Notes: generated by a model from the sequence alone, not told the origin. 64,000 nt of DNA from Sphingobacterium sp. UGAL515B_05 (GCF_033097525.1 NZ_CP109907.1:3348001-3412000), one strand, 5' to 3'. Counted from the stretch's first letter, positions 43,886-53,749 are shown. Translations and numbers: made by a program.

Positions 43886-45172
43886 TTAAAAATGAATGGA
43901 AAAAATATGTTGATTATTTTCAAATTGATAATCAACAGTCCAGCCTTGATACCGGGCGATTTCGGTAATAATTGCCAGCCCTAAACCACTGCCTTGGCTG
44001 TTTTTCGAAAGTTTGGAAAACCGTTTGAATAAAAGTATTTTATCCAAGGGCATTGAACCGGGATTATATACCGTTAAAGAAGTTTGATTGAGATGTACAG
44101 CAAGTGTATCGTTGGCATTGCTGTAACGTATGGCGTTCAGGAGTAGGTTGTTGATCAGGATTTCGGTCAGACTGCTGTTTCCTGTCAGCAGCACCGACGG
44201 TTGGATCTCCTGTTGCAGTCGTAGCTGTTTTAGCTCCAGATGTTCTTGCATGACTTCAATACTTTGTGTAACAAGCGAGTCCATACTGATTTTTTCGGAA
44301 TGATCGAATTGACTGTTGTCAATCTTGGCGAGCAGCAGCAGGTTGCGGTTGATTCGCGTGCTGCGTGAAAGCGCTTTATGCATATCTTCAAAGAGCTGAT
44401 ACTGCTCATCGCTTAGATCAGGGTACTGCAATAAGATATCTAACTTATTTTTTAGGATTGCCAAGGGTGTTTGTAATTCATGAGAAGCATTTTCAGTGAA
44501 TTCCTTTTGTGATCGGTATACGGCCAGGTTTTTTTCAAGAAGCTTGGATAAGGATTGATTAAGCTCATGGAACTCTATGGTGTCTGTTTGCTGAAAGTCA
44601 ACCTGTTGTTGACTATTGAGATTAAATGCCTTCAACTTATCAACGGTATCTCGAAATGGTTTCCAGAGCCTAAGTGATATTTTTCTGGAGATAATAAGTA
44701 GACCAATGACCAAGATAACAAAGAAAAACAGCGTTGTTGCGGCGATGGCGGCGATGGTTTCTACAGATTCTTCAATATTTGTTTGTACGGTAAAACGATA
44801 AGGCGCACCATTGATCTGAATGACAGATGATAGGCATCTAAATCGGTCAATTGTCTTTGGCTCGACAAAACGCTGCGGTTTTTCGATGGTATACACGCTA
44901 TCTTGCAATAAATCGCCCGGTTTTACGCGATGTATATTGGTTTCAGGTTGTATGGTATTCCATAAAGCGATGCTGGCTTCGAGCTTGTCTTCGGAGAGTT
45001 TTAAAATGTTCAGTTCGTAGGTTGTTTTTTTGACGATAATTTCGTTATGTTCGTCTAATTCACTTTTCCATATCCCGTCGATTACAAAATAATAAACAGG
45101 AATACTGACACCTAGTACGATCAATACATAGAGTAGAAATGGGGTTGTTATTTTGCTCAGTAGGGGTTTCAT
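43886..45172 (-). CDS. Sensor histidine kinase (second two-component system)
   Basis: A 428-residue kinase with two membrane helices (about 10-30 and 140-163) flanking a periplasmic region of ~110 residues. It has the H-box FTENASHELQTPLAILKN, the N-box ILINNLLLNAIRYSN, and the G2 box GSGLGLAIITEIARYQGW. The ATP lid is short and the G1 region is reduced to YNPGSMPLDKILLFKRFSKL, a common variant in Bacteroidota. It follows its response regulator by 10 bp. What it senses is unknown; its position just ahead of the metal-sensing pair may be chance or may reflect a shared stress response. Confidence 0.9.
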   Translation of the reverse strand: MKPLLSKITTPFLLYVLIVLGVSIPVYYFVIDGIWKSELDEHNEIIVKKTTYELNILKLSEDKLEASIALWNTIQPETNIHRVKPGDLLQDSVYTIEKPQRFVEPKTIDRFRCLSSVIQINGAPYRFTVQTNIEESVETIAAIAATTLFFFVILVIGLLIISRKISLRLWKPFRDTVDKLKAFNLNSQQQVDFQQTDTIEFHELNQSLSKLLEKNLAVYRSQKEFTENASHELQTPLAILKNKLDILLQYPDLSDEQYQLFEDMHKALSRSTRINRNLLLLAKIDNSQFDHSEKISMDSLVTQSIEVMQEHLELKQLRLQQEIQPSVLLTGNSSLTEILINNLLLNAIRYSNANDTLAVHLNQTSLTVYNPGSMPLDKILLFKRFSKLSKNSQGSGLGLAIITEIARYQGWTVDYQFENNQHIFSIHF

Positions 45173-45182
45173 CTCACTATTT

Positions 45183-45857
45183 TTAATTTTCCCATTTGTA
45201 GCCCGTACCGTATACCGTTTTGATATAAGATTGACTTCCGGCGTCCTGTAGTTTCTTTTTTAAATTTTTGACATGAGCATAGACAAAGTCATGGTTGTCG
45301 AGCATATCAGCAATGTCGCCAGACAAGTGTTCCGCTAAGGTGCTTTTTGAAATCACTTTATTTTTGTTGCCGATAAAAAACATCAGCAGATCGAACTCTT
45401 TTTTGGTCAATACAACAGGAAGATCATTGACAATAACAGTTTTTGCCAGTAGATCAATCTGTATTTCGTTTTGTACAACACTATTTGAGCTGTTGAATTG
45501 TTTGCGACGGATCAGGGAATAGATTCGTGCTGTGAGTTCAGATAAATGGAAAGGCTTCGTTAGATAATCGTCGGCCCCCAATTGTAGCCCATGAATTTTG
45601 TCGTCCAGTGCATTTTTTGCAGAAATGATGATCACACCGTCCTGCTTTCGCTGCGTCTTCAACTCTTCGAGTAGTTTTAGACCATTTCCATCTGGTAGAC
45701 CGATGTCAAGTAAGATACAGTCGTACTGATATAACTGAATTTTGTCCAGAGCATCCTTCAAAGTTGGCGCAAATTCGCATAAATACTGTTGCTCGCTAAG
45801 GTATGTTGCGATGCTTTTGGCCAGCTCCAATTCGTCTTCTATGATCAAAATCTTCAT
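45183..45857 (-). CDS. OmpR-family response regulator (second two-component system)
   Basis: The ATG at 45857 gives the canonical MKILIIEDELELAKSI start; the frame extends to a TTG at 45878, adding seven residues the family lacks. The 224-residue protein has phospho-acceptor Asp51 (CILLDIGLPDGNGL), IIISAKNALDDKIHGLQLGADDYLTKPFHLSELTARI, and a C-terminal winged helix (LPVVLTKKEFDLLMFFIGNKNKVISKSTLAEHL, then VYAHVKNLKKKL). It leads a two-gene operon with the kinase that follows. Target genes are not evident. Confidence 0.92.
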   Translation of the reverse strand: MKILIIEDELELAKSIATYLSEQQYLCEFAPTLKDALDKIQLYQYDCILLDIGLPDGNGLKLLEELKTQRKQDGVIIISAKNALDDKIHGLQLGADDYLTKPFHLSELTARIYSLIRRKQFNSSNSVVQNEIQIDLLAKTVIVNDLPVVLTKKEFDLLMFFIGNKNKVISKSTLAEHLSGDIADMLDNHDFVYAHVKNLKKKLQDAGSQSYIKTVYGTGYKWEN

Positions 45858-46024
45858 GTGGTAAAGATAGAATTTCAATTTAGTAGAAATTTAGAATTTA
45901 TTCCGCAATGATCTATCAATTTTGTTCATTTTTATTTCTTGTCCTACGACAAGTGTAATCGCTATTGAAACGTGTAATTTTAGTATAAATCAGTTATTTA
46001 GTGTTTTAAAAAAATCAAAACGAA

Positions 46025-46549
46025 ATGGATAAACCGAAATCATTAAAATTAGAAATCATCATTCCTGCTTATCGTATGCACAGTCAAATTTTTCTGAACG
46101 CGTTGGATGGCGTTTCGGAAGAAGATGCTTTAAAACGAATTGATGCACAGACCAACCATATCGTATGGATGGCGGGTAATTTTGTAAATGTGCGATATGC
46201 TATGGCGCATGTTCTTGGGCTTCAGGAAAATGATCCTTACCATGAGCTATTTTTTATGGGAAAGACACTCGATGAAGGTTATCACTATCCCAGTGTGCTG
46301 GAATTAAAAGAAAATTTTAAATCGATATCACCGAAAGTCTATGCTGCTTTGCTGCAAGTGGAAGATACGCAGCTGGCTGAACTATTTAAAATTAATATGA
46401 ATATCCCTTTTATTGAGGAGGATAAGCTAAATTTCATCGGGATGTGTATTGGACGGGAGGATTATCTGGCCGGTCAGATTGCCTTGATGCGAAGGTTGCT
46501 GCACTATCCGGGCATGAAATACGATATTGACGAAAAAATACAGTACTAA
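46025..46549 (+). CDS. DinB-like family protein
   Basis: A 174-residue helical protein resembling the DinB/YfiT superfamily: four-helix bundle pattern, a metal-ligand-like His in IDAQTNHIVWMAGNFVNVRYAMAHVLG, and a C-terminal GREDYLAGQIALMRRLLHYPGMKY. Members are often thiol-linked transferases or stress proteins; the activity here is unknown. It has its own terminator. It is divergent from the second two-component system, with about 165 bp between that may hold both promoters. Confidence 0.75.
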   Translation: MDKPKSLKLEIIIPAYRMHSQIFLNALDGVSEEDALKRIDAQTNHIVWMAGNFVNVRYAMAHVLGLQENDPYHELFFMGKTLDEGYHYPSVLELKENFKSISPKVYAALLQVEDTQLAELFKINMNIPFIEEDKLNFIGMCIGREDYLAGQIALMRRLLHYPGMKYDIDEKIQY

Positions 46550-46575
46550 AAGAAAAAATCGAGTACTAAAAATAG

Positions 46576-46622
46576 AAACTCAAGATCGGCCGCTGCTTAA
46601 AACGTCCGATCTTGAGTTTTTT
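46576..46622. terminator. Bidirectional terminator between convergent genes
   Basis: AAACTCAAGATCGG (46576-46589) and CCGATCTTGAGTTT (46606-46619) make a perfect 14-bp stem with T runs on both strands. It serves the DinB-like gene and the convergent membrane-protein gene. Confidence 0.9.
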
Positions 46623-46693
46623 AAGTATGAACCTGGTCGCATGATCTGTCTGCGCTAAAAAGTCAATATGTTGGTTATACCTAGAAATAAAGC

Positions 46694-47443
46694 TTACTCG
46701 CTACCTTTTATCGTCAATATAACACCTGAATATTTCTCGTGTTCTTTACCAATATAAAGCAGATCGACTTTTTTTGTCGCAGCATCCTCGAGCTGTTTTT
46801 TCAATAGATTTAAATCCATTTTTTCTGTTTTTTCCTGCCATTCATCGGTCGATTGAGGCTTGAACGAAGCGATATTCTTCATGTCAAAAAGTGCGGAATT
46901 TGTGTCGAGCTGCTTTGAACGATGTATAAAAATAGTGTCACCCACGATTTTATCAATTTTTATCCAACCTGCGGGAAGTCCATCAATGCTGTTACCATCC
47001 TGATCGGTAAAAAAAGTAGCACCATAAAGCTGGCCTGCCTTTAGTTGCTTCAAATTATCGATCATCTGACCCACTGCTTTTTCCTGTTGTTGATTTCCCA
47101 ATTTATTCTTAACCCCATAAATGACTGCCCAGATAAGGATTGCCGCAGTGACAATTAGAAATCCTTTCCATAACTGAAAATAGGGGATGCTATACTGACT
47201 TTTGAACGCTTTGATCTCTGCTTTTAATTCATCTGAATAATTCCGTGCGTGAATCAATTTTCCCTGTTCGTCGTAAAGTCTGGAAAGTTTGACAAATCCA
47301 CCGCCAAAAGGTAGGCCTATAAACCGACGGGCTGGCGTAATAATCTGTAAGGTGAAATTTCTTGGCGCGTTTTCTTTTTTTAAGGTTGCTGTTACCGTTT
47401 TTTCTGCTAATACAAAGTCGTAGATACTGAAAATAAAAAACAT
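46694..47443 (-). CDS. Single-pass membrane protein of unknown function
   Basis: A 249-residue protein with a weak hydrophobic N-terminus and one clear membrane helix (about 93-111, GFLIVTAAILIWAVIYGV). The C-terminal ~135 residues are polar and presumably extracytoplasmic or cytoplasmic (LKAGQLYGATFFTDQDGNSIDGLPAGWIKIDKIVGDTIFIHRSKQ). An internal part reads like a small beta domain. I do not recognise the family. It stands alone, convergent with the DinB-like gene. Confidence 0.6.
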   Translation of the reverse strand: MFFIFSIYDFVLAEKTVTATLKKENAPRNFTLQIITPARRFIGLPFGGGFVKLSRLYDEQGKLIHARNYSDELKAEIKAFKSQYSIPYFQLWKGFLIVTAAILIWAVIYGVKNKLGNQQQEKAVGQMIDNLKQLKAGQLYGATFFTDQDGNSIDGLPAGWIKIDKIVGDTIFIHRSKQLDTNSALFDMKNIASFKPQSTDEWQEKTEKMDLNLLKKQLEDAATKKVDLLYIGKEHEKYSGVILTIKGSE

Positions 47444-47687
47444 AGTCTGTCGTGATTTTTAATGAAGAACTGAGGGAAGGATTCCGGATCAGTTCGGCTT
47501 CATGAGCAATGAAGCATAAAAGCAAAATTAAAAGAAATAAATAAAAATCAATAAAAAGACCCAGGCATTGCAAGAAAATTTCGATTTTTGAAGGGTACAT
47601 TTTTGAAAAGCAATAAGATCAAATGGATTTAATACGCTGTGCCTTTCAGGAGGCTGACAATATAAACCGAAATGTGCGGTATAAAAT

Positions 47688-48812
47688 ATGATAAACCTAA
47701 AACTGAGTTTTATTTTGATCTGTGTAACAAGTGTTGTTATGGGGCAAAAAATGGATAAATCAAAATTGGATAGCACCATTGCAGGCTATTACAAAGACCC
47801 GGCAGCTCCGGGGATTAGCTGTGCAGTTAGCCAAAATGGTCGTCTTACTTATCGTTATGCAATTGGACGTGCAGATTTGAAGGAAAAACGTGCAATCACA
47901 TCCAGTTCACATTTTCGCCTGGCATCGGTAAGCAAACAGGTGACTGCACAGGCGATATATACCTTAGTGATTCAAAAGCGTTTAAAACTAGAGGATCCAT
48001 TGTCCCTTTTTTTTGAAGATCTGCCTGTCGCACTGAAAGATATTACTGTAGCACAGCTTCTGCAACATACATCCGGAATCTGGGACTATGAAGAGCTTAT
48101 TCCGAAAGAGAGGAAAGATCAGGTATCGGATAAGGATGTGCTGAAGTATATCCGGCAGACTGATCGTTTATATTTCCCTTCGGGAAGTCAATTTCGCTAT
48201 AGCAATACGGGCTATTGTCTTTTATCGCTGATTGTTGAGCAAGTGGCAAAAAAATCCTTTGCTTCCTTTGTCAAAAGTCACTTGTTTGAACCCCTAGGTA
48301 TTAGCAAGGGATTGGTCTATGAACCGGGCACGACGGTTGATGAACGAGTCTACGGTTATCATCCGACAGAAGGCTCCTACCTGTTTGCCGATCAGAGTGT
48401 GACAAGTGCGACACAGGGGGATGGGGGTGTTTATCTATCTGCTGAGGAATATCATACATGGGCCAATTTTTTGGTAAAAGATCGGTTAATACAGCCGGGA
48501 CTGGAGCAATTGTTCGATCAAATGGCCTACCCGGTAAAGGATGGAATAGCGTATCATTTCGGCTGGTTTATTCAAAAAAATGCAGGCCATAAAATCCTGT
48601 TTCATTCAGGTGAATCTACCGGGTTTCATCATATCGTATATATTGATGTACAGAAAGACCTTGTGGTTTCACTTTTTAGCAATCGTGATGATTTTATGAT
48701 CGGTGAAGCATTTGATGCCATCCTTAAAACAATGGGTATCAGCAAACCGGTATTGAATGGACAGCATCGTTCAACTTTTGCATGGTTGAACGGAGTATAT
48801 GCGAATGAGTGA
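47688..48812 (+). CDS. Serine hydrolase of the beta-lactamase/penicillin-binding fold
   Basis: A 374-residue secreted protein (signal peptide to about VVMGQ, residue 20). It has the three active-site elements of the class C beta-lactamase-like family: S80-V-S-K83 (FRLASVSKQVTAQAIYTL), Y171-S-N173 (RYSNTGYCLLSLIVEQ), and H306-S-G308 in place of KTG (ILFHSGESTGFHHIVYI). Most relatives are D-amino peptidases or esterases rather than resistance enzymes, so a drug-resistance role should not be assumed. Single gene, closed by a long hairpin. Confidence 0.88.
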   Translation: MINLKLSFILICVTSVVMGQKMDKSKLDSTIAGYYKDPAAPGISCAVSQNGRLTYRYAIGRADLKEKRAITSSSHFRLASVSKQVTAQAIYTLVIQKRLKLEDPLSLFFEDLPVALKDITVAQLLQHTSGIWDYEELIPKERKDQVSDKDVLKYIRQTDRLYFPSGSQFRYSNTGYCLLSLIVEQVAKKSFASFVKSHLFEPLGISKGLVYEPGTTVDERVYGYHPTEGSYLFADQSVTSATQGDGGVYLSAEEYHTWANFLVKDRLIQPGLEQLFDQMAYPVKDGIAYHFGWFIQKNAGHKILFHSGESTGFHHIVYIDVQKDLVVSLFSNRDDFMIGEAFDAILKTMGISKPVLNGQHRSTFAWLNGVYANE

Positions 48813-48840
48813 AAGAGGGACGCGGATTGAAATATGCATA

Positions 48841-48882
48841 AACAACAAATCGTCGCAGCTTCACCTGCGACGATTTGTTGTT
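48841..48882. terminator. Long hairpin between convergent genes
   Basis: AACAACAAATCGTCGCAG (48841-48858) and its exact complement at 48865-48882 form an 18-bp stem with a 6-base loop. The distal arm ends in TTTGTTGTTT, so it is a likely terminator for both the hydrolase gene and the dehydrogenase gene. Confidence 0.75.
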
Positions 48883-48893
48883 TAGGAAGAGAC

Positions 48894-49790
48894 CTATTTT
48901 AAAAAGTCGGGCGATTGATAGGCCGGATTGGGATAGGTATAGAACCCTTCCCCAGTAGCGACGCCCAATTTGTTTTTGTCTATAAAATGCTCTTTGAGAT
49001 AGGCCACTGTTTTGATCTTTAAAGGATCATTTGTTGCATCGGCGCTCATTTTATTGATATTATAAGCTGTTGTGATGCCAACGATATCGAGTATGCCGAA
49101 GGGGCCTGTTGGCGCCCCAGTGGCAACCATCCAGGTTTTGTCGATCGTTTGGGCATCCGCCACTTCGTTGACCAAAAGATCTGTTGCCGCCGAAAGTAAT
49201 GGGACAAGTAAGGAGTTTACAATATAGCCAGGCTGCTCCTTATGCAGTGGGAGGGCAACCATGCCAATGGATTTTGCAAAGTTTACAACCTGCTCAAATA
49301 CAGTTTTGTCTGTACCCGGATGGCCCATAATTTCTGCTGTATTGTGCTTCCAGATTTCATTGGCAAAATGTAGCGCCAGGAACTTCTCTGGACGGCCGGT
49401 TTCTTGGGCAAATTGACTTGGTAGCAAGGTTGAGGAATTTGTGGCAAAAATGGTTTTCTCCGGAGCCACTTTCGCTAACTCCTGATAGAAGCCAATTTTA
49501 ATGGCTGGGTTTTCGGGAACAGCTTCGATAAGAAGATCTGCGTTTGCTACCGCCGCGGCCAGATCTGAACTATAACTGAGCCTGTCAAAGGTTGAAGCCA
49601 GTTGTTCTTTACTCGCATGAAGATCTTTCTCGAATGCCTGCGCCAAAATATCAAATTTTGCTGCAGCTTTTTTAAGTACATCGTCGTTGATGTCGTATAC
49701 AGTGACATGATAGCCATGAAATGCTGTTTGGAAAGCGATTTGATAGCCTAAAACCCCACTGCCAGCTATCGTTATATTTTTAAAGTCCAT
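48894..49790 (-). CDS. 3-hydroxyacyl-CoA dehydrogenase
   Basis: A 298-residue protein with an N-terminal Rossmann domain (ITIAGSGVLGYQIA, GxGxxG at 10-15; the acidic NAD selector in VTVYDINDD). It also has LLIEAVPENPAIKIGFYQELAKVAPEKTIFATNSSTLLPSQ with the catalytic-loop pattern, and a C-terminal dimerisation domain (GYIVNSLLVPLLSAATDLL, GAPTGPFGILDIVGI). It oxidises 3-hydroxyacyl-CoA with NAD in beta-oxidation-type pathways. It lies 64 bp after the oleate hydratase gene on the same strand, so the pair probably acts on hydroxylated fatty acids. Confidence 0.88.
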   Translation of the reverse strand: MDFKNITIAGSGVLGYQIAFQTAFHGYHVTVYDINDDVLKKAAAKFDILAQAFEKDLHASKEQLASTFDRLSYSSDLAAAVANADLLIEAVPENPAIKIGFYQELAKVAPEKTIFATNSSTLLPSQFAQETGRPEKFLALHFANEIWKHNTAEIMGHPGTDKTVFEQVVNFAKSIGMVALPLHKEQPGYIVNSLLVPLLSAATDLLVNEVADAQTIDKTWMVATGAPTGPFGILDIVGITTAYNINKMSADATNDPLKIKTVAYLKEHFIDKNKLGVATGEGFYTYPNPAYQSPDFLK

Positions 49791-49854
49791 GATGTTATTG
49801 TTTTTTCAATTCGTAAAAATCTGCGCCACGGAATCATGGCGCAGGTTGTGATCC

Positions 49855-51795
49855 CTATCCTTTAATTCCTTTTAACCAATCTTTGAATTTGGTGATCTGC
49901 TCTGTCAGGAAAGATTCATGGTCTTCTTGTTCCTCAGAACCGATAGGTAGGATATGTTCAAAATAAGTGCCTTTTAGCATTTTACGTAGTAAGCCTTCGC
50001 CCACAAATGGTTTGTCATCATTTAATGTTTTGGCTGCTTTCAAAAGATGGCGGATGTCATATTGTAGGGGATTGATATCCGGAACCTGCTTGTTTAAGTT
50101 CAGCAGTTCGTATACCGCAATACGTGCGGTACGTACCGAGCTTTCCATGGTAAAGACAACGTCATTGTTGGTTTCCACAAACTGACCGATCAAGCCCAGG
50201 TTTTTACATCCTTCAGGTACGACTCTCGGACGGTCGCCTTTTGCTCTTGGCATAAACATCGAGGTGATGTAAGGCATGAATGTCGTACGTACAATCGTAT
50301 TTTTGATAACATCGTCCAGTTGATCAATAATGCCCAAATGGTGACATAGTTCGGCTAGAATTTCATCTCCGGTACATTGTGGCATTGGCTTTTTGATGTA
50401 ATTTCCTTCTTTATCCATAAATAAGGCATATACCCATAAGACAAGAACATCATCCGGTTGGCCAGGGAAATGTGGCTGTCTATTACAGGTGAAACTCATC
50501 AACCAATCGGAATCGGTAATGGTAATAATACCACCAGTAACAGTTTTGCCGGAATAAGGGTCGTTGACGGAATATTCTTTTAATTTTTCGACTAAAGCCG
50601 AAGGTTTACAGGTCAGGGTCGCAGACTCCCATGCTGATTTTTCGATGTTACTGCAGAACTTTTCGGGTTTACCAAAGATGGCGGATTTGGCAGCCAGATT
50701 TTTCCAGAGTTTCCAGCCTGCACTTTGACCGCTGCTGCTGTTGTCGATAGCGATGATCGGTGCATTTTTGTTGTCCCCGTAGAAGGTATCTTCTGTCATT
50801 GATCCAGTTGTCACAATGACGAAGTCGTCTTTTCCGATTGGAATTTTTACCTCTTTACCGTCTTGTTCTGTAATCAGGGCCTCCACAACTTTTCCATCGG
50901 TATTGCTTTGGATATCCAGGTCTTTGACCAATACATTGAATCGAATGTTTACACCTTTGCTTTGAAGTACTTTACGCAAAGGGGTCACAAAGGTGTCGTA
51001 TTGATTGTATTTCGGGAATACAAGGGATGAAAGATCATTCAATCCGTCTATCGCATGTAAAAAGCGATGCATGTACAATTTCAGCTCAAGTAAACTATGC
51101 CAGTTTTCGAAAGCGAACATGGTACGCCAGAAGGTCCAGAAATTGCTGGATAAAAATGACTCGCTGAAGTAGTCTTCGATGGTTAAGTCATCTAGATCTT
51201 CTTTATTTTTGAGGAGCAATCGAATGATGGCCAGCTGATCCATTTTGCCCAATCCAAACTTGCTGAAGTCTTTTATCTCACCAAGTTTATGAATAAGCCT
51301 TGCTTTGGAGTAGTTGGAGTCGTTGTCATTGATCAAGCGGTACTCGTCCAGAACACTGTAAGGGGCAGGCATTTCCAATGCAGGAATGTCCTGAAACATA
51401 TCCCAAAGATTTTCGTAGGTCATATCCATTTCCCTACCACCGCGGATGACATAGCCGTCGGTTGCATTACCGGCGCCATCTAACGAGCCGCCTTCCACAT
51501 GGAGCTGTTCAAGGAATGTAATGTTTTCAGCAGGAACATGACCATCCCGGATAAAATAGTAGGCTGCAGACATCCCTGCTATACCACTTCCGACGATGTA
51601 GATTTTGCTGTCTTTATATGATTTTGGTGGAATACCTTTATTGCGTTGATAATTTCCGATCTGATCAGAAAAGGGCATCGATTTTTTCGGTGTGTTACGT
51701 TGTTGTTCTTTGCTTGAATCAGGTTCATGATTTACATTTCCATATTCAGCAGATGCATTTAATACGTTGTCGAATTTTGAGGTGATTTCTTTCAT
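49855..51795 (-). CDS. ohyA: Oleate hydratase
   Basis: The 646-residue FAD protein matches the MCRA/oleate hydratase family along its length. It has the nucleotide-binding [12 protein letters not shown] (69-74 GxGxxG), the catalytic-loop region [68 protein letters not shown], and [19 protein letters not shown] near the end. It adds water to the cis-9 double bond of unsaturated fatty acids to give 10-hydroxy acids, detoxifying free fatty acids. The N-terminal ~60 residues are a polar extension. Neighbours are a hydroxyacyl-CoA dehydrogenase downstream and an AraC regulator upstream, all on the same strand. Confidence 0.95.
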   Translation of the reverse strand: MKEITSKFDNVLNASAEYGNVNHEPDSSKEQQRNTPKKSMPFSDQIGNYQRNKGIPPKSYKDSKIYIVGSGIAGMSAAYYFIRDGHVPAENITFLEQLHVEGGSLDGAGNATDGYVIRGGREMDMTYENLWDMFQDIPALEMPAPYSVLDEYRLINDNDSNYSKARLIHKLGEIKDFSKFGLGKMDQLAIIRLLLKNKEDLDDLTIEDYFSESFLSSNFWTFWRTMFAFENWHSLLELKLYMHRFLHAIDGLNDLSSLVFPKYNQYDTFVTPLRKVLQSKGVNIRFNVLVKDLDIQSNTDGKVVEALITEQDGKEVKIPIGKDDFVIVTTGSMTEDTFYGDNKNAPIIAIDNSSSGQSAGWKLWKNLAAKSAIFGKPEKFCSNIEKSAWESATLTCKPSALVEKLKEYSVNDPYSGKTVTGGIITITDSDWLMSFTCNRQPHFPGQPDDVLVLWVYALFMDKEGNYIKKPMPQCTGDEILAELCHHLGIIDQLDDVIKNTIVRTTFMPYITSMFMPRAKGDRPRVVPEGCKNLGLIGQFVETNNDVVFTMESSVRTARIAVYELLNLNKQVPDINPLQYDIRHLLKAAKTLNDDKPFVGEGLLRKMLKGTYFEHILPIGSEEQEDHESFLTEQITKFKDWLKGIKG

Positions 51796-51891
51796 GATTC
51801 TTATGTTTTTTAATTCTTGAGTAAAGTTACTAAGACCACCTTAATCATTTGTGCCCTCAAATTCGCTATTGTTCTACCGAATTTCCTCTAT

Positions 51892-52812
51892 CTACATATT
51901 TTGTCGCTTTCTGTATTCAGAAGGCGATAAGGTGGCGTATTTTTTGAAAAAACGACCAAATGCGGAGATGGAATTAAATCCGATTTCATAAGAAATTTCT
52001 GAGATTGTCTTTTCGGGATTCCCGAGTAGCACATAGGCTTCTTTAAGTACATGCTCATCAATAATTTCATGTGGCGTTTTACCTGATGCTCTTTTAACAA
52101 CCTGAATGAGGTATTTGTTTGAAATAAATAACTGGTCGGCGTAATATTGTACCTCTTTGTATTGGTTGCTATGTCGCTGAACCAGGTCTATAAACTTATA
52201 GAACAAGTTGTTGGTCTCCTGTACACTCTCCATTGTATCTTGGTCTTTAGATGCCAGTTCGTCGGCGATTTCTAACAGGAGATTGAAAATAACCGTGCGG
52301 ATGATATCTGCTGTAAAGTGCGTTGTTCTTAAAGTAACTTCTTTGAGGTAGTCTATTAATTTTAAGAGCTTGTCAATTTGTTTGTCTTGGGAAATGACTA
52401 TGGTAAAGGTTGAATTTTTAAAAAGCCCCAGTTGTTCGATAAAGAATGGATTGACAATATGTTTAAGCAGGAATGCTTTGTCAAAAAAGAGCAGCTTCAT
52501 TCTAAAGTCGGGGCTGACCTGCGAAAACCGGAAAATTGTTGTTGGGGCGGATACGAGGATGTGATTTGTCGAGATATGGTATTCCTGATTGTCTACCTGA
52601 ATATTGATATCGCCCGCCGTACAGATACAGATGGCATAATAATCAATACGAAAAGCATTGCTTGGGTATTCAAAAATCGGATTTCCAGAAGAAATATAAT
52701 AGGGGCGGTGGCAATTTACGCCAAAGAATGATAAGGTATCTTGAAGACTTTCGTGTGTGTGATCAGTTGTTTTTACCTTAAACTTCATTGACTTTTTGTT
52801 CGGCTTGGGCAT
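51892..52812 (-). CDS. AraC-family transcriptional regulator
   Basis: A 306-residue protein with an N-terminal cupin-like sensor (about 25-175, DYYAICICTAGDINIQVDNQEYHISTNHILVSAPTTIFRFSQV). The C-terminal AraC domain (about 205-303) has YYADQLFISNKYLIQVVKRASGKTPHEIIDEHVLKEA and TISEISYEIGFNSISAFGRFFKKYATLSPSEYRK. It is located 96 bp upstream of the oleate hydratase gene, facing the same way. Regulation of that pair in response to fatty acids is plausible but unproven. Confidence 0.9.
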   Translation of the reverse strand: MPKPNKKSMKFKVKTTDHTHESLQDTLSFFGVNCHRPYYISSGNPIFEYPSNAFRIDYYAICICTAGDINIQVDNQEYHISTNHILVSAPTTIFRFSQVSPDFRMKLLFFDKAFLLKHIVNPFFIEQLGLFKNSTFTIVISQDKQIDKLLKLIDYLKEVTLRTTHFTADIIRTVIFNLLLEIADELASKDQDTMESVQETNNLFYKFIDLVQRHSNQYKEVQYYADQLFISNKYLIQVVKRASGKTPHEIIDEHVLKEAYVLLGNPEKTISEISYEIGFNSISAFGRFFKKYATLSPSEYRKRQNM

Positions 52813-52852
52813 ATACAGTTCCTATTGTTTTAAATATTCGAATGGGTTTTGT

Positions 52853-53353
52853 TTATTCGGATGCTGTCCGTTTGCGCATGAGTTTTTCTGTGGCAATATC
52901 GTCTTCTATCCCGATGAAGAAACTTTTGAATCCGAATTTGTTCAGTAGTCGTCTCGATGCGGTGTTATCGGGATCAATGATACCAATCACATCTTTACCT
53001 GGATTTAATGTTGTGGCAAGGGCTAGCATCGACTCGCAAATCTGTGTTCCCAGCCCCTTTCCCCAATGTTCTTTGCGCAGCAAATAACCAATTTCGAATA
53101 CACTTGGATCTTTTTTGTAATTAACAAGCTTACAGTCGCCTAAAAGCTTAAGTGTATCCGCTTCGATTACTTTAAAATAGCCTAAATCAGGATCCTTGTT
53201 AATTGCTAGAATCGAATCGAACTTTTTCCGGGCCTGCTCTTCGGACAATCCTTTGCCGGTAATGTATTTCATGACATCATCCGCTTTAACCAAGTCGTGG
53301 AAAGCGTCAAAATCTTCCGGGAGATATTTTTTGAATAGAAGTGTATTGTACAT
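52853..53353 (-). CDS. GNAT-family N-acetyltransferase
   Basis: A 166-residue protein with the RimJ/RimL-type GNAT layout: a short N-terminal FHDLVKADDVMKYITG, strand pair YFKVIEADTLKLLGDCKL, the acetyl-CoA loop LLRKEHWGKGLGTQICESMLALA, and the C-terminal DPDNTASRRLLNKFGFKSFF. It would transfer an acetyl group from acetyl-CoA to an amine; the substrate is unknown. A single gene next to the AraC gene. Confidence 0.85.
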   Translation of the reverse strand: MYNTLLFKKYLPEDFDAFHDLVKADDVMKYITGKGLSEEQARKKFDSILAINKDPDLGYFKVIEADTLKLLGDCKLVNYKKDPSVFEIGYLLRKEHWGKGLGTQICESMLALATTLNPGKDVIGIIDPDNTASRRLLNKFGFKSFFIGIEDDIATEKLMRKRTASE

Positions 53354-53470
53354 GGCTAATGCGTTTATTTACAAGATAAGGTTGTTTTCTCTTAAATCAA
53401 ATTATCGGAACCTAAATCATCATCTTTCTGTATTATTTAACTTTTTCATGATTTTAGTTCTCCAATTTAA

Positions 53471-53749
53471 CTTACATTGCCTTTCTGTAAAGCAGAAGGA
53501 AGCTTTTATAAGAATGTTTTCGTGGATTCAGCCTACAGGGGAAAAGGTGTTGGGACTGTGGCAATGCAACATGTACTGGATAAGCTGCAGGTGTATAAAG
53601 TTGATGTCAATGAGCAAAATCAGCAGGCTGTTGATTTTTATCTGAAAAAAGGATATCAGCTTATCGGGCGCTCAGCTGTAGATGGTATGGGCAAATCCTA
53701 TCCGATCTTGCATTTACATCACGAGCGCGCTATCAATGGATTGAAATAG
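53471..53749 (+). pseudogene. GNAT acetyltransferase remnant (C-terminal half only)
   Basis: From FVDSAYRGKGVGTVAMQHVLDKL through VNEQNQQAVDFYLKKGYQLIGRSAVDGMGKSYPILHL this is the acetyl-CoA-binding half of a GNAT enzyme. The ~75 N-terminal residues that should precede it are absent: the frame meets a stop at 53468 and the upstream 100 bp are AT-rich with no matching frame. The only start would be a TTG at 53477. It looks like a 5'-deleted gene fragment, and the remnant lacks the substrate half. Confidence 0.7.

Noticed and set aside
47688..48812. Antibiotic-resistance beta-lactamase
   Set aside because: The fold and SxxK/YxN motifs are present, but HSG replaces KTG and the overall pattern is that of the broad serine hydrolase family, so a resistance call is not supported.
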